Shown piece by piece: positions 51,006-59,476 of a DNA stretch of 64,000 nucleotides; within the stretch, counting starts at the first letter, position 1; the number at the start of each line of letters is the position of its first letter. Both the position numbers and the translations under genes were made by a program. Below the pieces are notes generated by a model, which had not been told where the DNA came from, made no database searches, and was given only the letters and a program-made list of their open reading frames with translations. Where the stretch lies: contig JALOBY010000004.1 in assembly GCA_023228045.1 (NCBI GenBank), forward strand, positions 6,404-70,403. Reading direction: 5' to 3'. The stretch is from Endomicrobiales bacterium (GTDB lineage: Bacteria > Elusimicrobiota > Endomicrobiia > Endomicrobiales > JALOBY01).

Positions 51006-51033
51006 ATTATAGCATATAATTTCTATTTTGCAA
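51006..51033 (-). promoter_or_regulatory. sigma-70-type promoter of the cold-shock gene
   Basis: TTGCAA (51028-51033) and TATAAT (51006-51011) with a 16-base spacer on the minus strand. Confidence 0.75.
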
Positions 51034-51073
51034 CATCTAAATTAAAAAACTTAATAAAAGCAATTTGCTCTTA

Positions 51074-51931
51074 CTATAATTGTTTTCCTGCTGCTGCCAA
51101 TTTTTTAAGTTCCGTAACTATTGTGTAGTCAATTTTTACTTTGCCTATTAGCGGGTCATGGTGAGGCATTTGCCCGTGGCAGTCGGAGCCACCGGTGGCA
51201 ATTAATCCATTTTCTTGCGCAAGTTGTTTAAAGTGCTTTTGTGCGGATGGCGAATGCCTTGAGTGCCATGCCTCTATGCCTTTGAGCCCGTCTTTAATAA
51301 GCTCTATTAATAATGGTGAATTTGAATCTAATGAAAAAGATGGATGCGCAAGTACCGCAACACCGCCAGCATCGTTTATTATTTTTACAGCTTCCGACGG
51401 AGTTAATGCAAACTTTGGAACATAGGCGGCCCGGCCGACAGATAGGTAATTTTCAAAAGCATCATTTATGCTTCTTGAATATGAATTTTTTATAAGTGCT
51501 TTTGCGAAGTGTAAACGGCCGATAGAGCCACCTGGTTTTATCATTGCGAATAGTTCTGCTTCATCTAATGTAATATTTAGTTTTCTAAGTTTTTCAAGTA
51601 TTGCGTAAGCTCTTTTAGTGCGGGCATCTTGAAACTTTTTTAAATACTCCTGCAACGGGCCGCTTTTATGTTCAATACAATAGCCTAATATGTGTATTTC
51701 CCGTTTTTTGTCATCAGTAGTTTCTGCGGATAGCTCTACCCCTGAAATAACTTCTATGTTACTTAGCAGACCTTCTTCTTTGGCCTCATCAATGCCATCG
51801 GTTGTATCATGGTCAGTTATCGCAATGGCGCAGAGCCCAACAGTTTTTGCCCGTTTAACAACTTCCTTAGGCGAGAAGGAACCATCGGAGTGATTTGTGT
51901 GAAGGTGCAGGTCTGCGTAAAGATCTGTCAT
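51074..51931 (-). CDS. PHP-domain phosphoesterase (RNase AM/YciV-like)
   Basis: A 285-residue PHP enzyme. DLHLHTNHSDGSFSP, ITDHDTTDG and GVELSAE are the first metal motifs, GRLHFAKAL and LAHPSF the middle, and GSDCHG the end. The order matches the YciV/TrpH group, which hydrolyses nucleotide 3',5'-bisphosphates and the 5' ends of short RNA. ATG 51931 is preferred to the upstream frame start at 51952 because that part overlaps phoH. The two genes are one base apart. Confidence 0.88.
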   Translation of the reverse strand: MTDLYADLHLHTNHSDGSFSPKEVVKRAKTVGLCAIAITDHDTTDGIDEAKEEGLLSNIEVISGVELSAETTDDKKREIHILGYCIEHKSGPLQEYLKKFQDARTKRAYAILEKLRKLNITLDEAELFAMIKPGGSIGRLHFAKALIKNSYSRSINDAFENYLSVGRAAYVPKFALTPSEAVKIINDAGGVAVLAHPSFSLDSNSPLLIELIKDGLKGIEAWHSRHSPSAQKHFKQLAQENGLIATGGSDCHGQMPHHDPLIGKVKIDYTIVTELKKLAAAGKQL

Positions 51932-51932
51932 T

Positions 51933-53231
51933 TTATAGAAGTTCCGATGCAAGCGCGGCGAGTTTGCTTCTTTCGCTTTTTGTAAAGTTCATATGACCAA
52001 AAATTTCTTGCCCTTTAAAACGCTCTACAAGGTAGGTTAAACCATTTGATGAAGCATCTAAGTAAGGGTTGTCAATTTGGTATGGGTCGCCTGTAAGTAC
52101 AATTTTTGTGCCTTCGCCGGCACGAGATATAATTGTTTTTACTTCATGCGGTGTTAAGTTTTGAGCATCATCAATTATTATATACATATTTGGCAGTGAG
52201 CGGCCGCGAATATATGAAAGAGATTCAATTTCAATTTTTCCTGAGTCAAAAAGATACTGAATTTTTTCTTCCGTTTTATCATCTGGCTCAAAACGGTCTA
52301 TTAAAAACTCAAGGTTATCATTAATAGCGCCCATCCAAGAGGTTAACTTTTCTTCTTTTGAACCGGGCAAAAAGCCAATATCGCGGCCAATTGGCATTAT
52401 TGGCCGGGCAATAAATAGGCGACGGAATTGTTTTTCCTCAACAGTTTTTTGTAAACCACATGCAAGTGCAAGCAGTGTTTTACCTGCGCCTGGGGTGCCT
52501 ATAAGCGTTACAAGGTTGACATCGTTGCAAAGTAAAGGTTCTATGGCAAAGCGTTGTTCCATATTTAGCGGTTTAAGTCCCCATGGTTGTGCATTGATAT
52601 GAAATAGCGGTATAAGTGCTTTTGCGCTGTAGCTATACTTTGAAAGAGCACTTTTTACACTGCCATTTATATCTTTAAGTAGTACCCCTTCATTTGGAAA
52701 AAAATTATCTTTTAAAACAAGTTTGCCATCGGCAAAAAATTTATCAATAAGCTCTGATGCTACTTTTACTTCCCTCCAGCCCTTATAAATTTCATCAATG
52801 TTAACTTTAGCTTTCTCATAATCTTGAGCGATAAGGCCTAATGCGTCGGCTTTTATACGCAGGTTAATATCTTTTGTAATTAAATAAACATTTGGATTTT
52901 TTTGTTTAAGCTGCAGAGCAATGCCAAGTATTCTATTGTCGGCAAATGCGCTTAAAAATGGCGGTAAAAGGTCTTTGTTGTATTCAAACTCAATTTTTAA
53001 TGTGCCGCCAGTTTTTAGTTTAATGCCATCTGATAGTTTTCCCTTTTTGCGCAAGTCATCAAGTTTGCGCGATATGCTTCTTGCGCTTCTGCCGCGTTCG
53101 TCGTTTAGGCGTTTTAGGCCGTCTAGTTCCTCTATTACTGTTATTGGAATTGCAACAAGGTTATCTGCAAAGCTGTAAATTGCGTCTGGGTCGTGCAACA
53201 GAACATTCGTATCTAATACGAAAGTTTTCAT
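51933..53231 (-). CDS. PIN-PhoH fusion ATPase (PhoH2/YlaK-like)
   Basis: A 432-residue two-domain protein. The N-terminal PIN nuclease domain (VLDTNVLLHDPDAIYSF, EELDGLKRLNDERG, IKADALGL) precedes a PhoH ATPase with GTPGAGKTLLALACG and IIDDAQNLTPHEVKTIISR. PhoH2 proteins are reported RNA helicases/RNases related to toxin-antitoxin PIN proteins. AAGGAG precedes the ATG. It lies downstream of tRNA-Gly. Confidence 0.92.
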   Translation of the reverse strand: MKTFVLDTNVLLHDPDAIYSFADNLVAIPITVIEELDGLKRLNDERGRSARSISRKLDDLRKKGKLSDGIKLKTGGTLKIEFEYNKDLLPPFLSAFADNRILGIALQLKQKNPNVYLITKDINLRIKADALGLIAQDYEKAKVNIDEIYKGWREVKVASELIDKFFADGKLVLKDNFFPNEGVLLKDINGSVKSALSKYSYSAKALIPLFHINAQPWGLKPLNMEQRFAIEPLLCNDVNLVTLIGTPGAGKTLLALACGLQKTVEEKQFRRLFIARPIMPIGRDIGFLPGSKEEKLTSWMGAINDNLEFLIDRFEPDDKTEEKIQYLFDSGKIEIESLSYIRGRSLPNMYIIIDDAQNLTPHEVKTIISRAGEGTKIVLTGDPYQIDNPYLDASSNGLTYLVERFKGQEIFGHMNFTKSERSKLAALASELL

Positions 53232-53348
53232 CCCTTGGCTCCTTGGGTGTAAGTTATGTAAATATTTTTATTTATTACTGGTGAGTTTTTATAGGTTTTG
53301 TAATGTTTTAGAGTTGTCATTTATTATTTAAGCCGTAGCGCATGCCAC

Positions 53349-53374
53349 AAACCATATTGCGAAATTCAGGTTTT
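53349..53374. repeat. solo short palindrome next to tRNA-Gly
   Basis: AAACCATATTGCGAAATTCA followed by GGTTTT pairs at its ends (AAACC with GGTTT). Its reverse complement resembles the terminal palindrome of the 159-bp element. It directly abuts the 3' end of tRNA-Gly. Confidence 0.6.
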
Positions 53375-53445
53375 AGCGGGCGATGGGAATCGAACCCACA
53401 TCTTTAGCTTGGGAAGCTAAGGTTTTACCACTAGACTACGCCCGC
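53375..53445 (-). tRNA. tRNA-Gly (anticodon CCC)
   Basis: Minus-strand cloverleaf: acceptor GCGGGCG/CGCCCGC, anticodon stem TTAGC/GCTAA around TTCCCAA giving CCC, T arm GTGGG-TTCGATT-CCCAT, discriminator T. No encoded CCA. Confidence 0.94.
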
Positions 53446-53558
53446 AGGTCTTATTTATTTCTAAAGTGATTTTATATGTTTTAGAACCAAAGTGTCAATT
53501 TTAAGACGGTCTTGTTATTGGCACCCACTCTTACCCATCATTCCCGTTTCGCACAGTT

Positions 53559-53624
53559 TGTCACCCCGAAACGCAGTGAGGGATCTTAAAGATTCCTCCC
53601 CGTCTTTGGCGAGGTCGGAATGAC
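53559..53624. repeat. GTCA-ended mini-palindrome
   Basis: GTCACCCCGA at the left is partly inverted as TCGGAATGAC at the right. The inside reads as GAGGGATCTTAAAGATTCCTC, itself a hairpin. No coding potential was seen. Confidence 0.65.
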
Positions 53625-53645
53625 AACTAAAAAAAGAAATCAAAT

Positions 53646-53733
53646 CCCTGATCCCGCCTAGGGCGGGCGGGAATCTAGTACCTAAGATAAATATTTTCTG
53701 GATCTCCGGGTCAAGCCCGAAGATGACAGACTA
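53646..53733. repeat. CCCGCC-hairpin intergenic repeat, copy 2
   Basis: Same right half as 44738-44784 (TTTTCTGGATCTCCGGGTCA, then AGCCCGAAGATGACAGACTA) with one clear substitution in that part. The left hairpin (CCCGCCTAGGGCGGGCGGG) differs from copy 1. Confidence 0.8.
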
Positions 53734-53764
53734 AAAAAGCAAAAGATGACAAGAAAAGAAATAG

Positions 53765-53992
53765 TTACTTCTTCCTTTTCTGGCCGCTAACCCAAAGGTC
53801 TTCAACATCTTTTCTTGCCCACGGGGTTTTTCTCAAAAATTTTAAACTGGAATTAATGGTTGGATCATTCTTAAAACACTTAATATTTATCCTCAGCCCA
53901 AGTTGCTCCCAGCCATATTCTTCAACAAGCTGTTTTAAAATTGTTTCTAGTGTAATGCCATGCAATGGATCGTTTGAATTTTTATCTGTCAT
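53765..53992 (-). CDS. VF530-family (DUF2132) protein
   Basis: A 75-residue protein matching the VF530/DUF2132 family by DPLHGITLETILKQLVEEYGW, LGLRINIKCFKNDPTINSSL, KFLRKTPWAR and DVEDLW. Members are small helical proteins that may bind DNA; the function is not established. It is coupled to the U32 peptidase by an ATGA overlap. Confidence 0.88.
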   Translation of the reverse strand: MTDKNSNDPLHGITLETILKQLVEEYGWEQLGLRINIKCFKNDPTINSSLKFLRKTPWARKDVEDLWVSGQKRKK

Positions 53993-55260
53993 GGCCTGAG
54001 TTTTATCCTTGCAACGCTGTAAACAGGGAAGAGTTTTGCGTCAACTTTCGGCAGAAATATCTTTATTGACTGATTAGAACGGCCGGGCGAAATGCTTTCA
54101 ACAATTTTATTCCCACCTGCAAGCATAATATTATTTAGTGTTAATTTGTATGGTTCAAACCTGTAAGGCGATAGCAGTTCAATTTCATCATTTTTTGACA
54201 GCTTATGTTTAATTTCAAGAGTAATGCACTCGCCGTTATTTTTTCGTACAAAGCCGCAGCTGCTCCACTCACTTCTACTTGCGCAGTTGTTGTACTCCTG
54301 TGACTCTCTTGTAGGCGGGCCGTCAAAAAAACCTTCGGTATAACCCCTGTTTTGAAGCGTTAAAAGTTCACTCATATAAATTTTAGGCGACCATTTTTTT
54401 GGTGCAAGAAAATAGTCATCAATGGCTTTTCGGTAAACCCTTGTAACCTGTGCGGCGTAGTACTCGCTTTTTGTTCTTCCCTCAATTTTAAGAGAACTAA
54501 AACCTGCTGAAAAAACCTTGTCTAATTTAGATATAAGGCAAAGGTCTTTTGAATTAAAAACATACGAACCTTTATTGTCTTCTTCAAGAGTAAAGTATTG
54601 ATTAGGCCTTGTTTCTTCTTCAAGCACAAGTTTACTTTTATATTTCCACCTGCATGAATACGCGCACGCTCCCGAATTTGCGCTTCGTGAAGCCATAAAA
54701 GCAGACATCAAACATCTGCCAGAATAACTAATGCACATTGCCCCGTGCACAAAAATTTCAAGTTCAATAGCTTTGCATTTTTTTCGTATCTCAAGTGCTT
54801 CTTTAAAACTCACCTCTCTACCTAAAACACAGCGGGAAGCACCCATATTTTTCCAGAAATCAACAGCAAGGGCAGAGCAAACATTTGCCTGAGTAGATAT
54901 ATGGATAGGCAGTTTAGGTAGTTGTTTGTGCACAAATTGAAAAACGCCCGGGTCAGAAATAATTACGCCATGAGGTTTAAGTTTTTTGATAGTTTTAATA
55001 AATCCGGATAGTTTAGGAATATCGCTGTTATGCGAGAAAAGGTTAAGAGTAAGGTAAACTTTTTTCCCGTTATCTTTTGCAAAACTTATCCCCTCTTTGA
55101 ATTCTTCAACACCAAATGTAGATTTTGCCCTAAGCGAAAGGTCAGGCACGCCCATATAGACAGCATCGGCACCATAAAGAATAACGGTTTTAAGTTTTGC
55201 TAATGAGCCAGCAGGAAGTAGTAGTTCGGGCTTTTGAATTTTATTTACTTTATGTTTCAT
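53989..55260 (-). CDS. U32-family peptidase-like protein
   Basis: A 423-residue member of the U32 collagenase-like family. PELLLPAGSLAKLKTVILYGADAVYMG opens the TIM-barrel; the signature is ELEIFVHGAMCISYSGRC, followed by GACAYSCRW, with cysteines probably forming an Fe-S site. U32 proteins such as RlhA and TrhP take part in hydroxylation of 23S rRNA or tRNA and need not be proteases. ATG 55260 overlaps the SUI1 stop (ATGA); an upstream GTG at 55278 is less likely. Confidence 0.88.
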   Translation of the reverse strand: MKHKVNKIQKPELLLPAGSLAKLKTVILYGADAVYMGVPDLSLRAKSTFGVEEFKEGISFAKDNGKKVYLTLNLFSHNSDIPKLSGFIKTIKKLKPHGVIISDPGVFQFVHKQLPKLPIHISTQANVCSALAVDFWKNMGASRCVLGREVSFKEALEIRKKCKAIELEIFVHGAMCISYSGRCLMSAFMASRSANSGACAYSCRWKYKSKLVLEEETRPNQYFTLEEDNKGSYVFNSKDLCLISKLDKVFSAGFSSLKIEGRTKSEYYAAQVTRVYRKAIDDYFLAPKKWSPKIYMSELLTLQNRGYTEGFFDGPPTRESQEYNNCASRSEWSSCGFVRKNNGECITLEIKHKLSKNDEIELLSPYRFEPYKLTLNNIMLAGGNKIVESISPGRSNQSIKIFLPKVDAKLFPVYSVARIKLRP

Positions 55261-55556
55261 AAGTTTTTTGTTAGCCACAATTTCAGTTGGGATATTTTAT
55301 CACCTTGAATTTCAATAGTTCCGTTTTTAACTGTGCCACTCGCTCCAAAACTGGTTTTTAATTCTTTGGCAATAGTATTTAATCTATCGGTGCCGTATGT
55401 AAGTAAACCGGTAATAACTGTAACCTTTTTCCCTGATCTAATTTCTAAATGAATTTTGAGTTTAGGTGAATGTGAGTTAACTGATGCGGCAGGTTTAACT
55501 ATTAGATCTTTCCCATTATTAGAAACCCATCTCGGGCCCATTGTGAGTTTTGTCAT
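55257..55556 (-). CDS. SUI1/eIF1-family translation factor (YciH-like)
   Basis: A 99-residue protein with the eIF1/SUI1 fold. The core reads HLEIRSGKKVTVITGL, then IAKELKTSFGASGTVKNG and TIEIQGDKISQLKLWL, as in bacterial YciH. Bacterial members are thought to affect fidelity of initiation. It is the first gene of the SUI1-U32-VF530 chain, each joined by an ATGA overlap. Confidence 0.93.
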   Translation of the reverse strand: MTKLTMGPRWVSNNGKDLIVKPAASVNSHSPKLKIHLEIRSGKKVTVITGLLTYGTDRLNTIAKELKTSFGASGTVKNGTIEIQGDKISQLKLWLTKNL

Positions 55557-55612
55557 AAGTGTTGTGAGAATAGAAAATATTATTAATTCCCAAATTTAAC
55601 TATATTTTTACT

Positions 55613-56563
55613 TCATTTTTTTTGGGTTTTATTTTTCAATATTTCAGAGTACTCATTATCAATCTCAATAGCAATATCTTTTAATTCTTTAACTTTACAG
55701 TTAATAAAAGTTGTAAATATATAAGCTGTTTCACTATTTATTCCATGAGTGACACTAAAATACATCTCTAATTCCTTAAGTGGATAAGCAATTTTATTGT
55801 ATATATCGGCAACACTATTATATTCTAATCCTCGTTCCTTAAGTTTATTCATAAAAATATTAAGAGTGTCATTAATTTCATTAAGCGAAATTGTTGCAAT
55901 GCAATGAGTGTCTTCATCTCCAATTGCTTCAAATATTTTTGATATGCAATATCCATATCTTTCAAAAATACTTTCTAGTTTTTCTTTTGCATATTTATTC
56001 TTATGAGTTTTATCATCTTCTTGAAGTTTTTTAATTATTTCACTCATTTTTTTTGATAACTCCTCTCTTTGAGTTGCAATCAATTCTTTTATATTAACAT
56101 TTTCAAACCGGCTATTGCCTTTTTCACAAATCATTAATTGAAAGCCATCTTTTGTTAAGCTTGGTCTAGAAATAAAATGTGACGCAACAATAGGTGTTTT
56201 ATCAGTTTTAGTAGGGTGTCCAATGCTACGGTTCCGTAAATCGCGAATCTTAAATAGAGATGGCTCATCTTTCCATGATATTTTTGAAAAATCTAATGCC
56301 ACTAAAATATCATTTACTGAGTTTTGTTGAGCAACCATGACCTGCAATAATCCATAAATGTAAATGTATTTTCCACCACCTTCTGGAAAGCATGCCTCTT
56401 CATAAAAACAAATAGCACTTTCAGTATCACCTAAAGTATCCATGCAACTGCATAATTGATGCCAGTTAATAGTATTTTTCACTAATGCATTTGAGCGTCT
56501 TGGTTCACAAACTAATTCTCTAATTTTGTCAATATGGTTTTCTAAAGATACAATTTTTTGCAA
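55613..56563 (-). CDS. RM-associated protein with HEPN-like Rx5H motif
   Basis: A 316-residue helical, charged protein not recognised as a named family. Residues 107-119 read RDLRNRSIGHPTK, where R110-N111-x4-H116 fits the R-polar-x(3-5)-H pattern of HEPN nucleases and related domains. A predicted coiled coil lies at about 160-215 (NIKELIATQREELSKKMSE and onward). It follows the Type IIG-like gene by 3 bases. HEPN nuclease, a restriction accessory or an abortive-infection effector are all possible; none is shown. Confidence 0.7.
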   Translation of the reverse strand: MQKIVSLENHIDKIRELVCEPRRSNALVKNTINWHQLCSCMDTLGDTESAICFYEEACFPEGGGKYIYIYGLLQVMVAQQNSVNDILVALDFSKISWKDEPSLFKIRDLRNRSIGHPTKTDKTPIVASHFISRPSLTKDGFQLMICEKGNSRFENVNIKELIATQREELSKKMSEIIKKLQEDDKTHKNKYAKEKLESIFERYGYCISKIFEAIGDEDTHCIATISLNEINDTLNIFMNKLKERGLEYNSVADIYNKIAYPLKELEMYFSVTHGINSETAYIFTTFINCKVKELKDIAIEIDNEYSEILKNKTQKK

Positions 56564-56566
56564 TGC

Positions 56567-59287
56567 CTATTCCTTTTCAATAATATTTATTTCATCTTTG
56601 GTTAAACCATAAAGCTTGTAGACAAGTTCGTCAATTTCTCGGTCAGTTTGTGAAATTTGTTGCTGGATTAGAACTTTCTCATTACACGATACCTTTTTAG
56701 TTTTAAAATTTAGATCAAGAATATTTCTAACTAAAAATATCAATTTCTCGTACTTTTCTTTGTCAGCATTGTTTGATAAATTTACATTACAAAAAGGAAT
56801 ATTCTTAATTTCACCAATTGGAACATGGTTGGTATTATTAAAAAATTGAAAATAATAATTTACTAATTTGCTATTTAATAAGCCTAAAATAAATTCATTA
56901 TCAATATTATTTCCAATACTGAAACAATAATTAGTTGTGTGCCCACAAAGAATATTTTTATCAATTGTTGTTGCTTTTACTCTTCGTTTTTGTTGTTGAT
57001 TGGAAACTTCTTGAAATACAACTCTTTCAAAATGCCAATGGCCCCTTTTATCAACACAAGTTGGGCAATATTCGTTTATGTTTCCCAATAAATTGTAATG
57101 AGATATCAAATTACCTCTTAAAAGAGGTAATTTATTTTCCCCACTCGTTGTTGAAAATAATTCTTTATTTATACTTACATTTATTTCGCCTTGATAACCT
57201 TCAATGACATCCTTAAAACATTGCTTACATTGTTGAATTTTATTTATTACGTCATTTTTAAATATAAATTCAAAACCTGGATTCTTATAAAATTCTTCTT
57301 GACTTACCTTAATTGTCCCCTGCTTACTTGTTTTTAAAATCAACAAATCAATATTTTTTTTGGATTTATTAAATAACAATGTTGTTAATGCCTGTGTTAC
57401 ACCCAAAAACACTCTGTCTTTCTCTGTATATTCTATTATTTCCCTTAAGCTTGTATTTTCAAGAAGTAATTTTCTTAATTCTTTACTATCTGAACTAGAC
57501 AGATAATTGCTTGGACAAATGAAACCAAAATGTCCATTATCTTTAAGTAAGTAGACACTTCTTTCAATAAACATCTTATATAGATTTATTTTCCCACCAT
57601 GTGCAGTTGAATATTCTTCTTTGAAATATCCTAGAAATTTATTATCAGCATCTAAAACAACATAAGGCGGATTACCTATCACCACATCAAAACCACCATT
57701 ACTCATAACTGCTGAAAAGCGGTCTTCCCAGTTAAAGGCATTGATTTTGTAATAATCTTCGCCGAAATATGATTGCAACTCAAAGGTGTTGCCCGAAATT
57801 AAAGAATTACCGCAACGAATGTTTTTATCTAACATTGGCAATATAGCCCTGCCAGGAACTACTCCATATTCACCATCTAACATTTTAAACATTAGAGAAA
57901 GTTTTGTTACTTCTACTGCTTGAGCATCTATATCAACTCCGAAAATGTGGGTTCTTAATATTTCTGCTTTTTCAAAAATTGAAAGTACAGAACCAGAAGT
58001 ATCGTTTAGTTCAAGTGATGATTGTTGTTCAGAATGTATTTTGGACTTTTTTTGATTTTTGTAGTACTCAAGCATTTCTGAGTAGGCACGAATTAAAAAA
58101 CTACCTGAACCGCAAGCTGGATCTAATATTGTTATTTTCTTTGCTTTTGCAGGTGAAAGCTCATTAAGCATTTTACCTACGGTGTTTTTTACAATATAAT
58201 CAACAATATATTCGGGCGTGTAATAAACACCGCCAGCTTTACGCACATCGGGCTTGAGCTCAAACTTTACCTGTTGTTCTGTTAGGCGTATTGTGTAACC
58301 AAGATATTGCTCGTAAATGTTGCCTAATACTTCCAATGGTATTACATCAAACTCGTAAGGGTTATAGGTCTCTTCAATTATTTGCTTCATTACTTTAAAA
58401 TCTACTGCAAGGTTTCTTTCCCATTCTTTTGGTGCGAAAAGATCACTATTAAATATGATGTCGTAGTGTTTAAACTCATCTTTTAAAAATATCATTGCTT
58501 TTGTGCCAATATTTTCTGCTCTGTCTTCAAATATTGTGTTTAAGTGAGGTCTGTGGGTAAGCTGTCTGTCTTCAGCAAAACGCATAAATATTATTCTATC
58601 AAGAATGCGTTGGGTTATTTCTTTAAGGTAATCAGCATCGCGGTTTATATCGTCTGTTTTAAATAGGTGGTGATTGTTTTTGTAAAGGTCTTTTGCAAGA
58701 GCTTCGCGCCAGTTTTCCAAATCTTTCAGTATTGCTTTATCTACTGGCTGTTGATTTTTTGGCTTTTCACGAAGAAGGTTATTTAACTCTCCACTTATAA
58801 CGGATTCACGCGAAAGAAGCCATAATTTATCAAATTTAGTTTCGTACTCTTGCCAGGTTAGTTTAAGCTTTAATCCTTTTTTTGGGTTTCGTTTATCGGG
58901 CTTGATTGTAACATCAAAAAGCATTAAATCTTTAAAATCGGTAAGGATTACAAATGAAACATCTTTGCGATTATAACCATATTTTACTGCTTGCTCTATA
59001 TGGTTTTCAAGGTCTTCTTTTACAGATTTTGCTTCAATAAATAGTTGGTCTTTACCATCTATTTTAAGGCTGTAGTCCACCCGTTTATGTGAAACCTTGT
59101 GTTCCGGGCATACTTCGTTGTGATTGTTTACATCCCAGCCGAGAACATCTTTTAATAGGGGTTCTATAAAAGCCATTTTTGTGGCTTCTTCGTTATATTC
59201 GTAGGCCTCACCTGAAGCTATTTCTGCTTCAAACTTTTTTATGAGTTTTGAAAGGTTTTCTTTTGCCTGCTGTTTTAACAGTTCCAT
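56567..59287 (-). CDS. Type IIG-like restriction-modification enzyme (Eco57I-type methylase with N-terminal nuclease)
   Basis: A 906-residue fused enzyme. The N-terminus has a HsdR_N-like PD-(D/E)xK nuclease with D71 and the FIEAKSVK motif (E85-x-K87). A helical linker precedes the N6-adenine methylase: TILDPACGSGSFLIR (389-397 core) binds AdoMet and VVIGNPPYVV (539-542 core) is the catalytic motif. The C-terminal third is TaqI-like, probably target recognition. Cutting and methylation would be in one polypeptide. There are no separate hsdS or hsdR genes. The small HEPN-motif gene is coupled downstream, and GTCAT-type repeats bound the upstream side. Confidence 0.9.
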   Translation of the reverse strand: MELLKQQAKENLSKLIKKFEAEIASGEAYEYNEEATKMAFIEPLLKDVLGWDVNNHNEVCPEHKVSHKRVDYSLKIDGKDQLFIEAKSVKEDLENHIEQAVKYGYNRKDVSFVILTDFKDLMLFDVTIKPDKRNPKKGLKLKLTWQEYETKFDKLWLLSRESVISGELNNLLREKPKNQQPVDKAILKDLENWREALAKDLYKNNHHLFKTDDINRDADYLKEITQRILDRIIFMRFAEDRQLTHRPHLNTIFEDRAENIGTKAMIFLKDEFKHYDIIFNSDLFAPKEWERNLAVDFKVMKQIIEETYNPYEFDVIPLEVLGNIYEQYLGYTIRLTEQQVKFELKPDVRKAGGVYYTPEYIVDYIVKNTVGKMLNELSPAKAKKITILDPACGSGSFLIRAYSEMLEYYKNQKKSKIHSEQQSSLELNDTSGSVLSIFEKAEILRTHIFGVDIDAQAVEVTKLSLMFKMLDGEYGVVPGRAILPMLDKNIRCGNSLISGNTFELQSYFGEDYYKINAFNWEDRFSAVMSNGGFDVVIGNPPYVVLDADNKFLGYFKEEYSTAHGGKINLYKMFIERSVYLLKDNGHFGFICPSNYLSSSDSKELRKLLLENTSLREIIEYTEKDRVFLGVTQALTTLLFNKSKKNIDLLILKTSKQGTIKVSQEEFYKNPGFEFIFKNDVINKIQQCKQCFKDVIEGYQGEINVSINKELFSTTSGENKLPLLRGNLISHYNLLGNINEYCPTCVDKRGHWHFERVVFQEVSNQQQKRRVKATTIDKNILCGHTTNYCFSIGNNIDNEFILGLLNSKLVNYYFQFFNNTNHVPIGEIKNIPFCNVNLSNNADKEKYEKLIFLVRNILDLNFKTKKVSCNEKVLIQQQISQTDREIDELVYKLYGLTKDEINIIEKE

Positions 59288-59314
59288 TTATTCCTTTCCT
59301 TGTGTTTACATAAC

Positions 59315-59390
59315 CTTTATGGATTCCCTCTTACTATCCGAGGGAATGACCCGCCACAAAGAGATTGTGGCGAGGCAGGCAATCTTTTTG
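59315..59390. repeat. mini-palindrome cluster between RM gene and cca-3' relic
   Basis: ATTCCCTC...GAGGGAAT (59323-59346 region) is a hairpin, followed by CCGCCACAA...TTGTGGCG and then AATCTTTTTGTCATT. It separates the RM gene from the duplicated cca 3' end. No gene was seen in this gap. Confidence 0.6.
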
Positions 59391-59476
59391 TCATTTTACA
59401 AGTAATTTTTGAATTCTTTTTACTTTCAGTTTTCCTTTTGCTGAGTTGAGTGCTTCTTGTATTGTAGATATTTTTC
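59391..59476 (-). pseudogene. duplicated 3' end of cca
   Basis: The minus-strand translation ends KLKVKRIQKLLVK-stop after GKISTIQEALNSAKGK. The true cca 3' end at 62138-62222 ends KLKIKRIQKLLVK-stop after GKISTKEEALKTAKEK. The DNA is about 85 percent identical by manual alignment, with stops in the same place. It has no start, so it is a relic or attachment-site-like copy. Confidence 0.85.

Noticed and set aside
55278..55278. GTG start of the U32 protein 18 bases upstream
   Set aside because: ATG 55260 gives an ATGA overlap with the SUI1 stop, the same coupling used between U32 and the next gene.
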